Assembly: GCA_017882445.1 (NCBI GenBank)
Contig: JADGPK010000008.1
Location: forward strand, 1 to 64,000
Origin: Solirubrobacteraceae bacterium
GTDB lineage: Bacteria; Actinomycetota; Thermoleophilia; Solirubrobacterales; Solirubrobacteraceae
DNA: 64,000 bases
Direction: 5' to 3'
The notes beneath the pieces are model-generated. The model ran no database searches, had not been told where the DNA came from, and was given only the letters and a program-made list of their open reading frames with translations. The position numbers were made by a program, and so were the translations under genes. Below are positions 7,586 to 16,422 of the stretch, in pieces. Numbering within the stretch: the first letter of the stretch is position 1; every line of letters begins with the position of its first letter.

Positions 7586-8515
7586 ATGCCCAGCGCAGGC
7601 GAGATCCGTCAACAGGTCGAGAGGGAGTCCGAGCGTCGCGGCCGCCTGGCCGTGCCCGCCTTCGCCGGCGGAATGCTCTACCTGCTGAGCGCCATCATCA
7701 TCGCCCAGACGCTCAAAGGCGCACCGACGGTCGGCCTGCTGCAGGGCCTCTCGCCGGCGCTCTCCGGCACGGCGAACCCGACGGAGAGCCCGCGCGCGCC
7801 GGAGGTCAAATTCATCAGCCACAACGCGTTCGCTCTACTCGCCGGCAGCACGCTCGCGGCGATCGCCGTCGCGGCGCTCACGCTGATCCTGCTGCTGCTC
7901 CTCGACGCGACCCGCTTCAGGCGACCGGAGACCTGGCCTGCCGCCCGCCCGCTGGTTCTGTTCGGGGGCATCGCAGTGGCCGTCGTGAGCATCGGCCATC
8001 AGGTTGTCAGCGCGATCGAGACGCATGACTTCGCGGTTGGCCATGACTTCTCCAGCCACGCGGTGGACCAGGCGCTCACCAAGGGCACGGCGAACGTGAT
8101 CGTCGACTACATCGACCTGGTCGCCGGGCTGTCGCTCGCCGCGGGCATGATCGCCGTGATGGTCAACGTGCTGCGGGTCGGGCTCGTTCCCCGCTGGATG
8201 GGGATGCTCGGCATGTTCACCGGCCTGCTCATCTTCCTGCCGATAGGAGGCGCACAGCTGCAGGTGGTGCCCGCCTTCTGGATGGTCATGATCGGGATCC
8301 TGTTCGTCGGCAAATGGCCCAACGGCGAGCCGCCCGCGTGGTCGGCCGGCGAGGCCCGCCCGTGGCCGTCCCAGACCCGCCGCGGCGCGGCGGCGACCGC
8401 GGGAGGAAATGGCGCCTCCGCCCCCGTTCCCGCCGGCGACATCGCACCAGCTCCGGCCCGCCCGGCTGTCGGATCCTCCCGCAAGCGTCGGCGCAAGGGC
8501 TCCGCCCGCGGCTGA
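7586..8515 (+). CDS. Membrane protein of unknown function
   Basis: 309 residues with five to six membrane spans. A periplasmic loop lies between the first two spans (about 45-75), followed by further spans such as FALLAGSTLAAIAVAALTLI and MGMLGMFTGLLIFLPIGG. The last 85 residues are a disordered, Pro/Ala-rich tail that ends in a strongly basic SRKRRRKGSARG. I do not recognise a named family, though the layout resembles DUF4386-type integral membrane proteins. The start ATG 7586 is supported by its -10 hexamer. It is followed 84 bp later by acetyl-CoA synthetase. Confidence 0.65.
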   Translation: MPSAGEIRQQVERESERRGRLAVPAFAGGMLYLLSAIIIAQTLKGAPTVGLLQGLSPALSGTANPTESPRAPEVKFISHNAFALLAGSTLAAIAVAALTLILLLLLDATRFRRPETWPAARPLVLFGGIAVAVVSIGHQVVSAIETHDFAVGHDFSSHAVDQALTKGTANVIVDYIDLVAGLSLAAGMIAVMVNVLRVGLVPRWMGMLGMFTGLLIFLPIGGAQLQVVPAFWMVMIGILFVGKWPNGEPPAWSAGEARPWPSQTRRGAAATAGGNGASAPVPAGDIAPAPARPAVGSSRKRRRKGSARG

Positions 8516-8599
8516 GTGCTTCCAAGCCGGCGCGCAGCGGTCGCAGAATGGGCCGGTGGAAAGCCGGCGCCTTCGAGCAGCAGGGAGAGTGAGCTTGTG

Positions 8600-10603
8600 A
8601 TGAGTGATTCCGATGCGGCCACCGGTGGGGAGCTCGACGCTGAGCTGGCCGCGCTGCTCGACATCGAGCGTTTCGACCCACCCGCGAAGTTTCGCGAGCG
8701 CGCGCTGTTGAAAGACCCCGCGGTCTATGAGCGAGCCGCAAGCGACCCGCAGGCGTGGTGGGCGAGCCAGGCGGAGGAGCTGGACTGGTTTCAGCACTGG
8801 ACGAGGGTGCTCGACGACGACGATCCGCCCTTCTACAAGTGGTTCACGGGCGGAACCATCAACGTGTCCTACAACTGTCTGGACCGTCATGTGATCGCCG
8901 GCCACGGCGATCGCGTCGCCTTCCACTGGCGCGGCGAGGAGGGTCAGGAGCGCGACATCACCTACGCCGAGCTGCTCGGTGAGGTCGAACGCTTCGCCAG
9001 CGCGCTGAAGGGTCTCGGAGTGGGCAAGGGCGACGTGGTGGGGATCTACCTGCCGATGATCCCCGAGGTCGTCGTGGCGATGCTCGCGTGCGCACGCATC
9101 GGCGCGCCGCACAACGTGGTCTTCGGCGGCTTCTCCGCCGAGGCGGTGCGCGAGCGTATGGAGTTCTCCGAGGCGAAGGTGCTGATCACCGTCGACGGAG
9201 CCGCGCGCAAGGGCAAGACGGCGCCGGTCAAGGACCGCGTGGACGAGGTCATCGGAGATCTGGCCACGCTCGAGAAGATCGTGGTCGTCAGGAGCAAGGG
9301 CACCGCCTGCCAGATGCGGGAGGGCCGCGACGTCTACTACGAGGACATCCTCGCCGAGGCCGAGCCGACGTGTCCGGCCGAGCCCCTCGACGCGGAGCAC
9401 CCGCTGTTCATCCTCTACACCTCGGGGTCCACCGCCAAGCCGAAGGGCATCCTGCACACGACCGGCGGCTACCTGACGGGCGTCTCGGCGACACACCGCT
9501 ACGTCTTCGATCTCAGGGCCGGCGGGGATCCCGATCCGGATGTCTACTGGTGCGCCGCCGACGTCGGCTGGGTCACCGGGCACTCCTACATCGTCTACGG
9601 CCCACTGTGCAACGGCGCGACCTCGGTGATGTGGGAGGGCGCGCCCGACTATCCCCACAAGGGCATCTGGTGGGAGCTCATCGAGCGCTACGGAGTGACC
9701 ATCCTCTACTGCGCCCCAACAGCGATCCGTGCGTGCATCAAGTGGGGCGCGGAGTGGCCGAACAAGCACAACCTGGACAGCCTGCGCCTGCTCGGCTCCG
9801 TCGGAGAGCCGATCAACCCCAAGGCATGGCTGTGGTACCACAAGGTGATCGGCGCCGAACGCTGTCCGATCGTGGACACCTGGTGGCAGACCGAGACCGG
9901 CGCGATCATGATCACGCCCCTTCCCGGCATTACCGCCACCAAGCCCGGATCGGCCACCCGGGCCTTCCCGGGCGTCTCCGCGGACGTCCTCGACGAGTCA
10001 AGCGGCGAGCCCGTGCAGCAGGGACAGGGGCTGCTCGTGCTCACGCACCCGTGGCCGTCGATGCTGCGCACGCTCTACAAGGAGGAGGAGCGCTTCATCG
10101 AGACGTACTTCCAGCGTTTCGGCTCCGAGACGTATCTGGTCGGCGACGCCGCGCGCCGCGACGGCGACGGCTACCTGTGGGTGATCGGGCGAATCGACGA
10201 TGTCGTCAACGTCTCCGGGCACCGGCTCTCCACGGCCGAGGTCGAGTCCGCGATCGTGGCTCACGCAGAGGTCGCCGAGGCCGCCGTGATCGGACAGCAC
10301 GACGAGGACACCGGGCAGGCGATCGTCGCGTTCGTGACGCTGCAGGGCGACATCCAGGGCGACGAGAGCACCATCGAGGGCATCCGCGAGACCGTATCGG
10401 GGCGCATCGGCAAGTTTGCTCGCCCCAAGCGCGTCATCTGGACCGAGGATCTCCCCAAGACGCGGTCGGGCAAGATCATGCGACGCCTGCTCCGAGACAT
10501 CGCCGAGGGCCGCGCGCTGGGCGACGTCACCACGCTGCGCGACCCGGTGGTCATGCAGCAGCTGCAGGATCAGGTCAGCCAGGCGCGCGCCCAGGAGGAG
10601 TGA
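8600..10603 (+). CDS. acs: Acetyl-CoA synthetase (AMP-forming)
   Basis: 667 residues, the normal length. It activates acetate (or propionate) with ATP to acyl-AMP and then acyl-CoA. Visible elements are the FYKWFTGGTINVSYNCLDRH N-terminal region typical of Acs, the AMP-binding P-loop YTSGSTAKPKG at about 272, the TETGAIMITPLPG motif, and the C-terminal PKTRSGKIMRR at about 619-629, whose lysine is the acetylation-controlled catalytic residue. A GGGAGAG ribosome binding site precedes the ATG; an adjacent GTG at 8597 is an equal alternative. Downstream, separated by 57 bp, is a sensor kinase operon, but no regulatory link is shown. Confidence 0.95.
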   Translation: MSDSDAATGGELDAELAALLDIERFDPPAKFRERALLKDPAVYERAASDPQAWWASQAEELDWFQHWTRVLDDDDPPFYKWFTGGTINVSYNCLDRHVIAGHGDRVAFHWRGEEGQERDITYAELLGEVERFASALKGLGVGKGDVVGIYLPMIPEVVVAMLACARIGAPHNVVFGGFSAEAVRERMEFSEAKVLITVDGAARKGKTAPVKDRVDEVIGDLATLEKIVVVRSKGTACQMREGRDVYYEDILAEAEPTCPAEPLDAEHPLFILYTSGSTAKPKGILHTTGGYLTGVSATHRYVFDLRAGGDPDPDVYWCAADVGWVTGHSYIVYGPLCNGATSVMWEGAPDYPHKGIWWELIERYGVTILYCAPTAIRACIKWGAEWPNKHNLDSLRLLGSVGEPINPKAWLWYHKVIGAERCPIVDTWWQTETGAIMITPLPGITATKPGSATRAFPGVSADVLDESSGEPVQQGQGLLVLTHPWPSMLRTLYKEEERFIETYFQRFGSETYLVGDAARRDGDGYLWVIGRIDDVVNVSGHRLSTAEVESAIVAHAEVAEAAVIGQHDEDTGQAIVAFVTLQGDIQGDESTIEGIRETVSGRIGKFARPKRVIWTEDLPKTRSGKIMRRLLRDIAEGRALGDVTTLRDPVVMQQLQDQVSQARAQEE

Positions 10604-10650
10604 GCGGTTCCTTAGGGAACATCCCGTATGGGTATGTGACCCACCTGATG

Positions 10651-10667
10651 CCATCATTCGATGATGG
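10651..10667. promoter_or_regulatory. Inverted repeat over the sensor kinase start codon
   Basis: Arms CCATCAT (10651-10657) and ATGATGG (10661-10667) with a 3-nt spacer sit exactly on the double ATG start of the kinase gene. This could be an operator or a hairpin that hides the start. A second small repeat (TGGGT/ACCCA) lies about 15 bp upstream. Confidence 0.35.
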
Positions 10668-11893
10668 TCTCTGCCAAGGCGCCTCCTCGGCAGCCCCGAC
10701 ATACCCCGCCTCTGCGTCGCCACCCCGAGCGCGGACTGCTCGGCGGCGTGTGCGCCGGGCTGGCCGAGCATTTCCGCGTGGATGTGCGGCTCGTGCGCGT
10801 CGTCATCGCGATGGTGCTCGCCGTGGGCGGAATCGGCGTGGCCGTCTACGCGCTCGCCTGGGCTCTGATCCCCGTTGCGTCCGAGAGTGAGCATCTCGCG
10901 CGCCGGCCGGGCGCCTGGCGCGCGGCCGCGCTGACAGTGCTGGCGGCTGGCGGCCTGTCGGTCGGTCTGCGCCTATCGGGGCTGCGCTTCGACGACGCGG
11001 TCGTCTGGCCGCTCGTGCTCGGGGCCTGTGGCATGGCGCTCGTGTGGCGCCCGACCGTCGCCTCGGCCGGCGCGGCGTCCCTGCGCCGCCGCCGCTCGCT
11101 GCGCGAATACCTACGACGCTCGGGGAGGATCGATGCGCCCCGCCTGGTGATCGGCGCGCTGCTGGTGGCGTTCGCCTCCGCGTCGCTCTTGCACACCGTC
11201 GGGGTGCTGCACAGCCTCGGCAAGGCGATCGGAGCGGTCGCGATCATCGCCACGATGCTGAGCCTGCTGTTCGGGCCGTGGGTCGTGCGGCTCGGGCGCA
11301 GCCTGGCGTCCGAGCGCGCCGCTCGCATTCGCGAGCAGGAGCGCGCGGAGCTGGCCGCGCATCTGCACGACTCGGTCCTGCAGACCCTCGCCCTCATCCA
11401 GAAGCGCGCCGGGGACCCCCGCGAGGTGGCCGGCCTCGCGCGTCGGCAGGAGCGCGAGCTGCGCAGCTGGCTGCTCGAGCGACCGGGCCGCGGCGAACAG
11501 GACAGCGTCGCCGCCGCGCTCGAACGCGCGGCGGCCGAGGTGGAGGAGCTGCATCGCGTGCCGATCGAGGTGGTCACCGTCGGTGACGGGCCGCTCAACG
11601 GCCGGCTCGAGGCGGTGGTGCAGGCGGCTCGCGAGGCGATGACCAACGCCGCGAAGTTCGCCAGAAGCGAGCGCGTCGACCTCTACGCGGAGGTCGAGCC
11701 CGACCGCGTCGAGGTGTTCGTGCGCGATCGCGGCGTCGGCTTCGACCCGCTCACGATCCCCGCCGATCGGCGGGGAGTGCGCGACTCGATCATCGGGCGC
11801 ATGGAGCGCCACCGCGGCCACGCGGCCGTGCACAGCACGCTGGGCGCAGGCACCGAGGTGGAGCTGGTGATGGAGCGAGGATCGACCGCGTGA
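10661..11893 (+). CDS. Sensor histidine kinase with N-terminal PspC domain
   Basis: 410 residues. An N-terminal PspC domain (GLLGGVCAGLAEHFRVDVRLVRV then a hydrophobic hairpin) comes first, followed by two more membrane pairs to about residue 210. A HisKA_3 dimerisation domain follows, with its phospho-accepting histidine in AAHLHDSVLQTL (about 235). The HATPase domain has EAMTNAAKFA (N box), DRGVGFDP and a final GTEVELVMER. PspC-kinase fusions are common in actinobacteria and usually answer to envelope stress. It overlaps the response regulator gene by 4 bp (GTGA), so the two are translationally coupled and form a two-component pair. Confidence 0.9.
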   Translation: MMVSAKAPPRQPRHTPPLRRHPERGLLGGVCAGLAEHFRVDVRLVRVVIAMVLAVGGIGVAVYALAWALIPVASESEHLARRPGAWRAAALTVLAAGGLSVGLRLSGLRFDDAVVWPLVLGACGMALVWRPTVASAGAASLRRRRSLREYLRRSGRIDAPRLVIGALLVAFASASLLHTVGVLHSLGKAIGAVAIIATMLSLLFGPWVVRLGRSLASERAARIREQERAELAAHLHDSVLQTLALIQKRAGDPREVAGLARRQERELRSWLLERPGRGEQDSVAAALERAAAEVEELHRVPIEVVTVGDGPLNGRLEAVVQAAREAMTNAAKFARSERVDLYAEVEPDRVEVFVRDRGVGFDPLTIPADRRGVRDSIIGRMERHRGHAAVHSTLGAGTEVELVMERGSTA

Positions 11894-12561
11894 ACCGAGC
11901 GCCGCGTGTGGTGATCGTCGACGATCACCACCTGTTTCGCTCAGGCGTCCGTGCGGAGCTCGGCGAGGAGGTCGAGGTTGTCGGCGACGCGGGTGGCGTC
12001 GAAGAGGCGGTCGCGATCATCCGGGAAGAGCGACCGGATGTGGTCCTCCTGGACGTGCACATGCCCGACGGTGGAGGGGTCGAGGTGATCGCCCGCGTGA
12101 GCTCAGAGCAGCCGAGCGTGCGGTTCCTCGCGCTGTCGGTGTCCGACGCCGCCGAGGACGTCATCGCGGTCATCCGCGCGGGTGCGCGCGGGTATGTGAC
12201 CAAGACGATCTCGGGCGCGGAGCTGGTGGACGCCGTGCGTCGCGTCGCGGGCGGCGATGCGGTGTTCTCGCCGCGTCTCGCCGGCTTCGTTCTCGACGCG
12301 TTCGCGGCAGACCGGTCTCAGGTCGGCCAGCCTCCCACCGAGGACCCGGAGCTCGACCAGCTCACTCCGCGCGAGCGCGAGGTGCTCCGTCACATCGCCC
12401 GCGGGTACATGTACAAGGAGGTCGCCCAGCGCCTCGGCATCTCGGTCAAGACGGTCGAGGCACACGTCTCGGCCGTCCTGCGCAAGCTGCAGCTGTCAAG
12501 TCGCCACGAGCTCAGCCGCTGGGCCGTCCAGAGGCGGCTGGTGAGTCTCGACGGGCCCTGA
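11890..12561 (+). CDS. NarL/LuxR-family response regulator
   Basis: 223 residues. The receiver domain has the acidic pair DD at 11-12, the phosphorylation site Asp55 (VVLLDVHMPD) and a Lys in VTKTISGAEL. The output domain is LuxR-type: LTPREREVLRHIARG at about 158, then GISVKTVEAHVSAVLRKL as recognition helix. Its start GTG overlaps the kinase stop, so it is the cognate partner. Target genes are not known; the ABC exporter genes 73 bp downstream are candidates, because kinases of this type often control neighbouring transporters (inference). Confidence 0.92.
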   Translation: MNRAPRVVIVDDHHLFRSGVRAELGEEVEVVGDAGGVEEAVAIIREERPDVVLLDVHMPDGGGVEVIARVSSEQPSVRFLALSVSDAAEDVIAVIRAGARGYVTKTISGAELVDAVRRVAGGDAVFSPRLAGFVLDAFAADRSQVGQPPTEDPELDQLTPREREVLRHIARGYMYKEVAQRLGISVKTVEAHVSAVLRKLQLSSRHELSRWAVQRRLVSLDGP

Positions 12562-12573
12562 GCCGTGGGGCGA

Positions 12574-12586
12574 GCCCTGTAAGGGC
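12574..12586. terminator. Short hairpin after the response regulator gene
   Basis: GCCCT (12574-12578) and AGGGC (12582-12586) form a 5-bp stem with a 3-nt loop, 12 bp after the regulator stop. There is no U-tract, so this is a weak terminator candidate. Confidence 0.25.
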
Positions 12587-12633
12587 GATCCCTGATTGCG
12601 TGGGCCGCTCCGACCGACCACAATAAGCGGCTG

Positions 12634-13593
12634 ATGGATCCGAGCTCATCCCAACCGGCGATCGAGACCAGCGGCCTGACCAAGCGCTTCGGCGATCGCA
12701 CAGCCGTCGACGGCGTCGACCTGTGCGTGCCGCGCGGCTCGGCGTTCGGCTTCCTCGGTCCCAACGGCGCGGGCAAGACGACCATGATCCGGATGCTGCT
12801 CGGACTCACGCACGCAAGCGCCGGGCAGATGCTGGTGCTCGGGCACCCCGTGCCCGCCGAGCGCGGGACCGCTCTCCAGCGAGTCGGGGCGATCGTCGAG
12901 GATCCGCGCTTTCACCCCTATCTCTCCGGCCGGGAGAACCTGCGCATCGTCGCAGCCATCCGCGGGCCCGAGAGCACCGCGCGCATCGCCCCGGCGCTGG
13001 CGCGCGTGGGCCTGTCCGACCGTGCCGACGAGAAGGTCAAGCGCTACTCGCTCGGCATGCGCCAGCGACTGGGAGTGGCCCGCTGCCTGCTGGCCGACCC
13101 GCTGCTGCTGATTCTCGACGAGCCGACCAACGGCCTGGATCCCGGCGGCATCCAGGAGTTTCGCGAGATGATCCGAGCGATGGTCGAGCAGGAGGGCCGC
13201 ACGGTCTTTATCTCCTCGCACCTGCTGGACGAGGTCGAAAAGATCTGTGACGCGGCGGCGATAGTCGACCGCGGCAAGGTCGTCACGCAGGGGCCGATCG
13301 CCGAGTTGGCCGAAGGTGAAGCGCGCCACGAGCTGATCATCGGCGTGGATGACCCACGGCGAGCCATCACGCTGCTCGACGGCGCCGAGCAGGTGCGCGA
13401 GGCGCACCTTTCTGACGAGGGCCTGCGCGTCGTGCTCGCCGGCGGACCGGAGACCGCGGCCGCGGTCAACGCGCGACTGGTCTCCGCAGGGCTGGCCGTG
13501 ACACGTCTGGAGCCGGTGCGCCACAGCCTCGAGCAGCGCTTCCTCGAGATCACCTCGCGACTGGACGCTGCGCCGGATGAGGTGCGGGCATGA
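12634..13593 (+). CDS. ABC transporter ATP-binding protein
   Basis: 319 residues, the ATPase of a type 2 exporter. Walker A is LGPNGAGKTT (about 41-50), the signature is YSLGMRQRLG, Walker B is LLILDEPTNGLDPGG and the switch histidine is in VFISSHLLDEVEKI. The last 90 residues are the variable C-terminal domain of the DrrA/NatA/BcrA-like group, which often exports lipids, peptides or drugs. It overlaps the permease gene by 4 bp (ATGA). Substrate unknown; proximity to a PspC-type two-component system suggests export of an envelope-active compound (inference). Confidence 0.92.
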   Translation: MDPSSSQPAIETSGLTKRFGDRTAVDGVDLCVPRGSAFGFLGPNGAGKTTMIRMLLGLTHASAGQMLVLGHPVPAERGTALQRVGAIVEDPRFHPYLSGRENLRIVAAIRGPESTARIAPALARVGLSDRADEKVKRYSLGMRQRLGVARCLLADPLLLILDEPTNGLDPGGIQEFREMIRAMVEQEGRTVFISSHLLDEVEKICDAAAIVDRGKVVTQGPIAELAEGEARHELIIGVDDPRRAITLLDGAEQVREAHLSDEGLRVVLAGGPETAAAVNARLVSAGLAVTRLEPVRHSLEQRFLEITSRLDAAPDEVRA

Positions 13594-14369
13594 CCGCGAT
13601 CGCGCTGCGTATGTTCGACGCCGATCTGCTCAAGCTGCGCAAGAAGCGCGGCACGCTGGTCTGGGTGTGCGTGCTGGCCCTCGTTCCCGTGGTCATCCTG
13701 TACACCGTCAAGGCGCTCCAGCACTCCTCCGCTCCGCTGCAGCACGGGCCGGCCGGTGGAACCCCGGGCTTCACCGACGGCCTGAGGCTGCTGTGCCTGT
13801 TCTTCGGCCCACTGGGCGCCGTGCTCGTGGGCGTCGAGGCGGGCACGGGCGACGAGTCTGCCGGCGTCTTCAGGGATCTGGTTGTGACCGGGCGATCGCG
13901 TCTGGCGCTGTTCGCGTCACGCATCCCCGCCGCTCTGGCAGTGTGCTGGACGGTGATGATCGTCGGCTACGGGCTCGTACTGCTCGGGACCTTCGCGTTC
14001 GCCGCCAGTCTCCCCACGCCCGACGCCGCCCTCGTGCTCAACGGGCTCGCCTTCACGCTGCTGGCCACCGGCGTCATGTGCGTGGTCGCGGTCGGCTTCG
14101 CGTCGCTGACGAACTCCAAGCCGGCGTCCGTCACCGCGCTGATCGGGTGGCAGCTCGTGGCAAGTCCGCTGATAGCCAACATCAGCTCGCTGGGGAAAGC
14201 GCGCGACGCGGTGCTCAGCCAGGCGCTCGTGCACTTCACCCCCGTCCACGTCGGCGATCGCGGCGCCAGTGTGGTGATGTCGCAGGGCACCGCCCTGTTC
14301 GTGCTCGTGGCGTGGCTCGCCGTGTTCCTCGCCCTTGGTGCGTGGCGCACGCGCACGATGGACGCCTGA
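13590..14369 (+). CDS. ABC-2 type transporter permease
   Basis: 259 residues with six hydrophobic spans, beginning with a short cytoplasmic N-terminus (ADLLKLRKKRGTLVWVCVLAL). The large loop after span 1 and the EAGTGDESAGVFRDLVVTGRSRL cytoplasmic coupling region after span 2 are typical of ABC-2 permeases, where short-range gene rearrangement-like 'SGVFRDLV' text contacts the ATPase. It is translated with the upstream ATP-binding gene through an ATGA overlap. Two copies of each would form the exporter. The exported compound is not predictable. Confidence 0.85.
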   Translation: MTAIALRMFDADLLKLRKKRGTLVWVCVLALVPVVILYTVKALQHSSAPLQHGPAGGTPGFTDGLRLLCLFFGPLGAVLVGVEAGTGDESAGVFRDLVVTGRSRLALFASRIPAALAVCWTVMIVGYGLVLLGTFAFAASLPTPDAALVLNGLAFTLLATGVMCVVAVGFASLTNSKPASVTALIGWQLVASPLIANISSLGKARDAVLSQALVHFTPVHVGDRGASVVMSQGTALFVLVAWLAVFLALGAWRTRTMDA

Positions 14370-14436
14370 CCCGCATCCAGTCAGCGCACACGCCGTCACC
14401 CGCACGGCCCCCGCGCGACGCGAGGGCGGCTCGCCT

Positions 14437-16308
14437 TCAGACCTTGTGGTGCTCGGGCACCCAGGAGCCGTCGTCCTGACGGACGAAGTCCTGGAACAGC
14501 CCGGGCGCCTCGGCCTGCATGATCCGCGCGATCGTGTCGAAGACCATGCGCAGCTCCTCCTCGGCCCCCTCGGCGGTGCGCATCTCGATCACGTGACGCA
14601 GGGTCCGCGCGTTGGCGGTCCAAACGATGTCCGTGCTCAGGCCGATCGGCGCCAGCCGGCGCAGGGCGGAGGTGACCTCCTTCTTGACGTGGAACGGCAC
14701 GCCCTCCCCGTCGATCCCGAGCTCCTTGGCCGCGCTGACCTGGAACTCCTCGAGCTGCTCGACGATCGAGAGCACCTGCTCGCGCACCGGCTCGAGCGCT
14801 GGGGGGACGCGAAAGCCGATGTCCGTCAGGCGCACGTAGCGGAGGCTCTCCTGGCTGAAGGCCGAGCCGGCGCGATGCCTAATCAACTCATGGGTGTTGC
14901 CCGAGACAACGGGTTTGCCGTTACGGCGCACGAACAGCAAGCCGTTAGGGACCTTGACGCAATAGACCTTGCCCCTGTAGTGCTGCCACGAGTCGCTTCG
15001 TGCACCGCAGTGGTTGACAAGCGGATGGGTGCGCGTCTTGACGAGCGAGACGATGTAGCACGGGCGGGCGTTCTTGAAGGTCTGGCCGCTCGGCATGACG
15101 CGTTCGAGCCCCGTCCTGTCATCGACGCGGATGTTTGCCGACCAGCCCGCCTTGATGGCGAGCACCTGTAGGTCGTCGGCCATCCCAGGAGAGGTGGTGT
15201 AGATCACAGAGTGATTGCCGTCGCGACGACGACTCCCGTCCCCATCCACGTAGGCATCGAGAAACACACGCAAAATCGAGGGACCCCAGTCGTGGACATA
15301 CGCTGGAATCCGCTTCTCATGCGCCCGTCTGCCACAAGAAGCCAGAGAGTCGCGCAGCGCGACATTTTGTGTGCGGACGGTCCCGGGTCCGGTGGCGACC
15401 TCGTAGGCCGCGAGGCCCATCGCGCGAATGTTGTCGGCGATCTCTTTGAGTTGTTCCCCGCGGTTCTGCGCGATACAAATCTGATGGCCGTTGAGACTGC
15501 CCTCGGCCAGCCAATGGCCTAGAAATCGGGCGAACTCCTCTAGCGGGAACTTTGAGCCAACGTAATGGCGCGTTACGTTGGTCGCGCTGTCCTTGTGCTG
15601 CCAAACGCGCTTTGTGCCAGGGATCTCGACGGCGCCGGACTCTTGGCCTCGCCACAGCGCGGTCTTCTGGTAGGCGACGCGTTTGCCGAAGATCTCGCTC
15701 GCCAACCGCACGCGGTAAGGCTCTTCGCCGCGCTTGTTCGCTTGCGTGTCGTAGGCCTTTACCCACATCCGGTGATTGGGGGTCACCAGCAGATCGACCT
15801 GCTCTGAGCGGACGCGATACATCTCGCCGTCGTAGTCGCCGACGAAGTGCTCAGTAGCTTGCTGGTACTCCAAGCATCCGTCATCCGGGTTGACCGTCGC
15901 AAATGTCTCGGAGCCGTCTACATCGGGCCACCGCTTCCACCCCTCCGTGGTTAGCACCTCGGTATCGGCGTCGTAACAGAAGACACGGGAGACGTTCCGC
16001 AGCGCGAACGAGTAGCTGGCGTGCTCGAGTACGCTGCCGTGGGCCGAGCGCAGGATGTTGGCGAAGTACTCGCGCTGGTCGGTGCGGACCTTCGTCACGT
16101 TCGGGTTGAGACCGGGCTCCCAGCTGCGGTAGCAGGCGCGGCCACCGAACTCGACGATCAGCTCGCCGCCGTTGGGCGCGTCCTCAGCCTCGTTCAGGCG
16201 CCGCTCCAGCCACGACTCTCCGCCGACGGCTCGAAGGTATCCGCGCATCCCGCCGACGTCGATCGAGGGGCGGGCGATCAGGAACACCGTGGGAGTCGTC
16301 TCGTGCAT
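14437..16308 (-). CDS. thyX: Flavin-dependent thymidylate synthase with intein
   Basis: The precursor is 623 residues from ATG 16308; an upstream GTG at 16359 would add 17 residues, but the -10 hexamer TAGCAT 10 nt before 16308 supports the shorter form. The spliced enzyme (about 262 residues) makes dTMP from dUMP with FAD, NADPH and methylenetetrahydrofolate. The ThyX signature RHRAGSAFSQES is intact and directly follows the intein. After splicing the sequence NVSRVF joins THELIRHR, the conserved FAD/dUMP site. The intein uses Cys1 and Asn361, with Thr as the first C-extein residue. No thyA was seen in the window. Divergent from an M3 peptidase gene. Confidence 0.95.
   Translation of the reverse strand: MHETTPTVFLIARPSIDVGGMRGYLRAVGGESWLERRLNEAEDAPNGGELIVEFGGRACYRSWEPGLNPNVTKVRTDQREYFANILRSAHGSVLEHASYSFALRNVSRVFCYDADTEVLTTEGWKRWPDVDGSETFATVNPDDGCLEYQQATEHFVGDYDGEMYRVRSEQVDLLVTPNHRMWVKAYDTQANKRGEEPYRVRLASEIFGKRVAYQKTALWRGQESGAVEIPGTKRVWQHKDSATNVTRHYVGSKFPLEEFARFLGHWLAEGSLNGHQICIAQNRGEQLKEIADNIRAMGLAAYEVATGPGTVRTQNVALRDSLASCGRRAHEKRIPAYVHDWGPSILRVFLDAYVDGDGSRRRDGNHSVIYTTSPGMADDLQVLAIKAGWSANIRVDDRTGLERVMPSGQTFKNARPCYIVSLVKTRTHPLVNHCGARSDSWQHYRGKVYCVKVPNGLLFVRRNGKPVVSGNTHELIRHRAGSAFSQESLRYVRLTDIGFRVPPALEPVREQVLSIVEQLEEFQVSAAKELGIDGEGVPFHVKKEVTSALRRLAPIGLSTDIVWTANARTLRHVIEMRTAEGAEEELRMVFDTIARIMQAEAPGLFQDFVRQDDGSWVPEHHKV
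14896..15978 (-). mobile_element. ThyX intein with LAGLIDADG homing endonuclease
   Basis: 361 codons, from the Cys in RVF-CYDADTEVLT to the Asn in PVVSGN-THEL. Block A (CYDADTEVLTTEGWKRW), block B (LLVTPNHRMWV, with T-x-x-H) and block F/G (VYCVKVPNGLLFVRRNG then KPVVSGN) are present. The middle has two LAGLIDADG helices, FLGHWLAEGSL and FLDAYVDGDGSR, both with an acidic catalytic residue, so the endonuclease may be active. The usual penultimate histidine is replaced by Gly (SGN). The insertion is at the active-site RHR motif, a typical intein site because precise loss is hard. Confidence 0.93.
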
Positions 16309-16318
16309 CGGGCCGACG

Positions 16319-16324
16319 ATGCTA
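16319..16324 (-). promoter_or_regulatory. -10 hexamer TAGCAT for thyX
   Basis: TAGCAT on the minus strand, 10 nt before the ATG at 16308. Confidence 0.45.
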
Positions 16325-16408
16325 CATACCGAGCCGGGCGGTCCTGCGCAATCGTTCACATCGCGTGTGTACGCCTCACGTACGTTCCTGCCGATTCCCA
16401 GCGGCAGC

Positions 16409-16414
16409 TAAGCT
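16409..16414 (+). promoter_or_regulatory. -10 hexamer TAAGCT, leaderless start
   Basis: TAAGCT is 8 nt before the GTG at 16423. Confidence 0.55.
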
Positions 16415-16422
16415 GGCGGGCT

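Noticed and set aside
7835-9841. 668-codon minus-strand frame opposite acs
   Set aside because: Histidine/Arg-rich shadow of acs; no domain recognised.
14883-15122. Possible free-standing homing endonuclease gene inside the thyX region
   Set aside because: The LAGLIDADG motifs are in the same frame as thyX and are flanked by intein splicing blocks, so it is an in-frame intein, not a separate gene.
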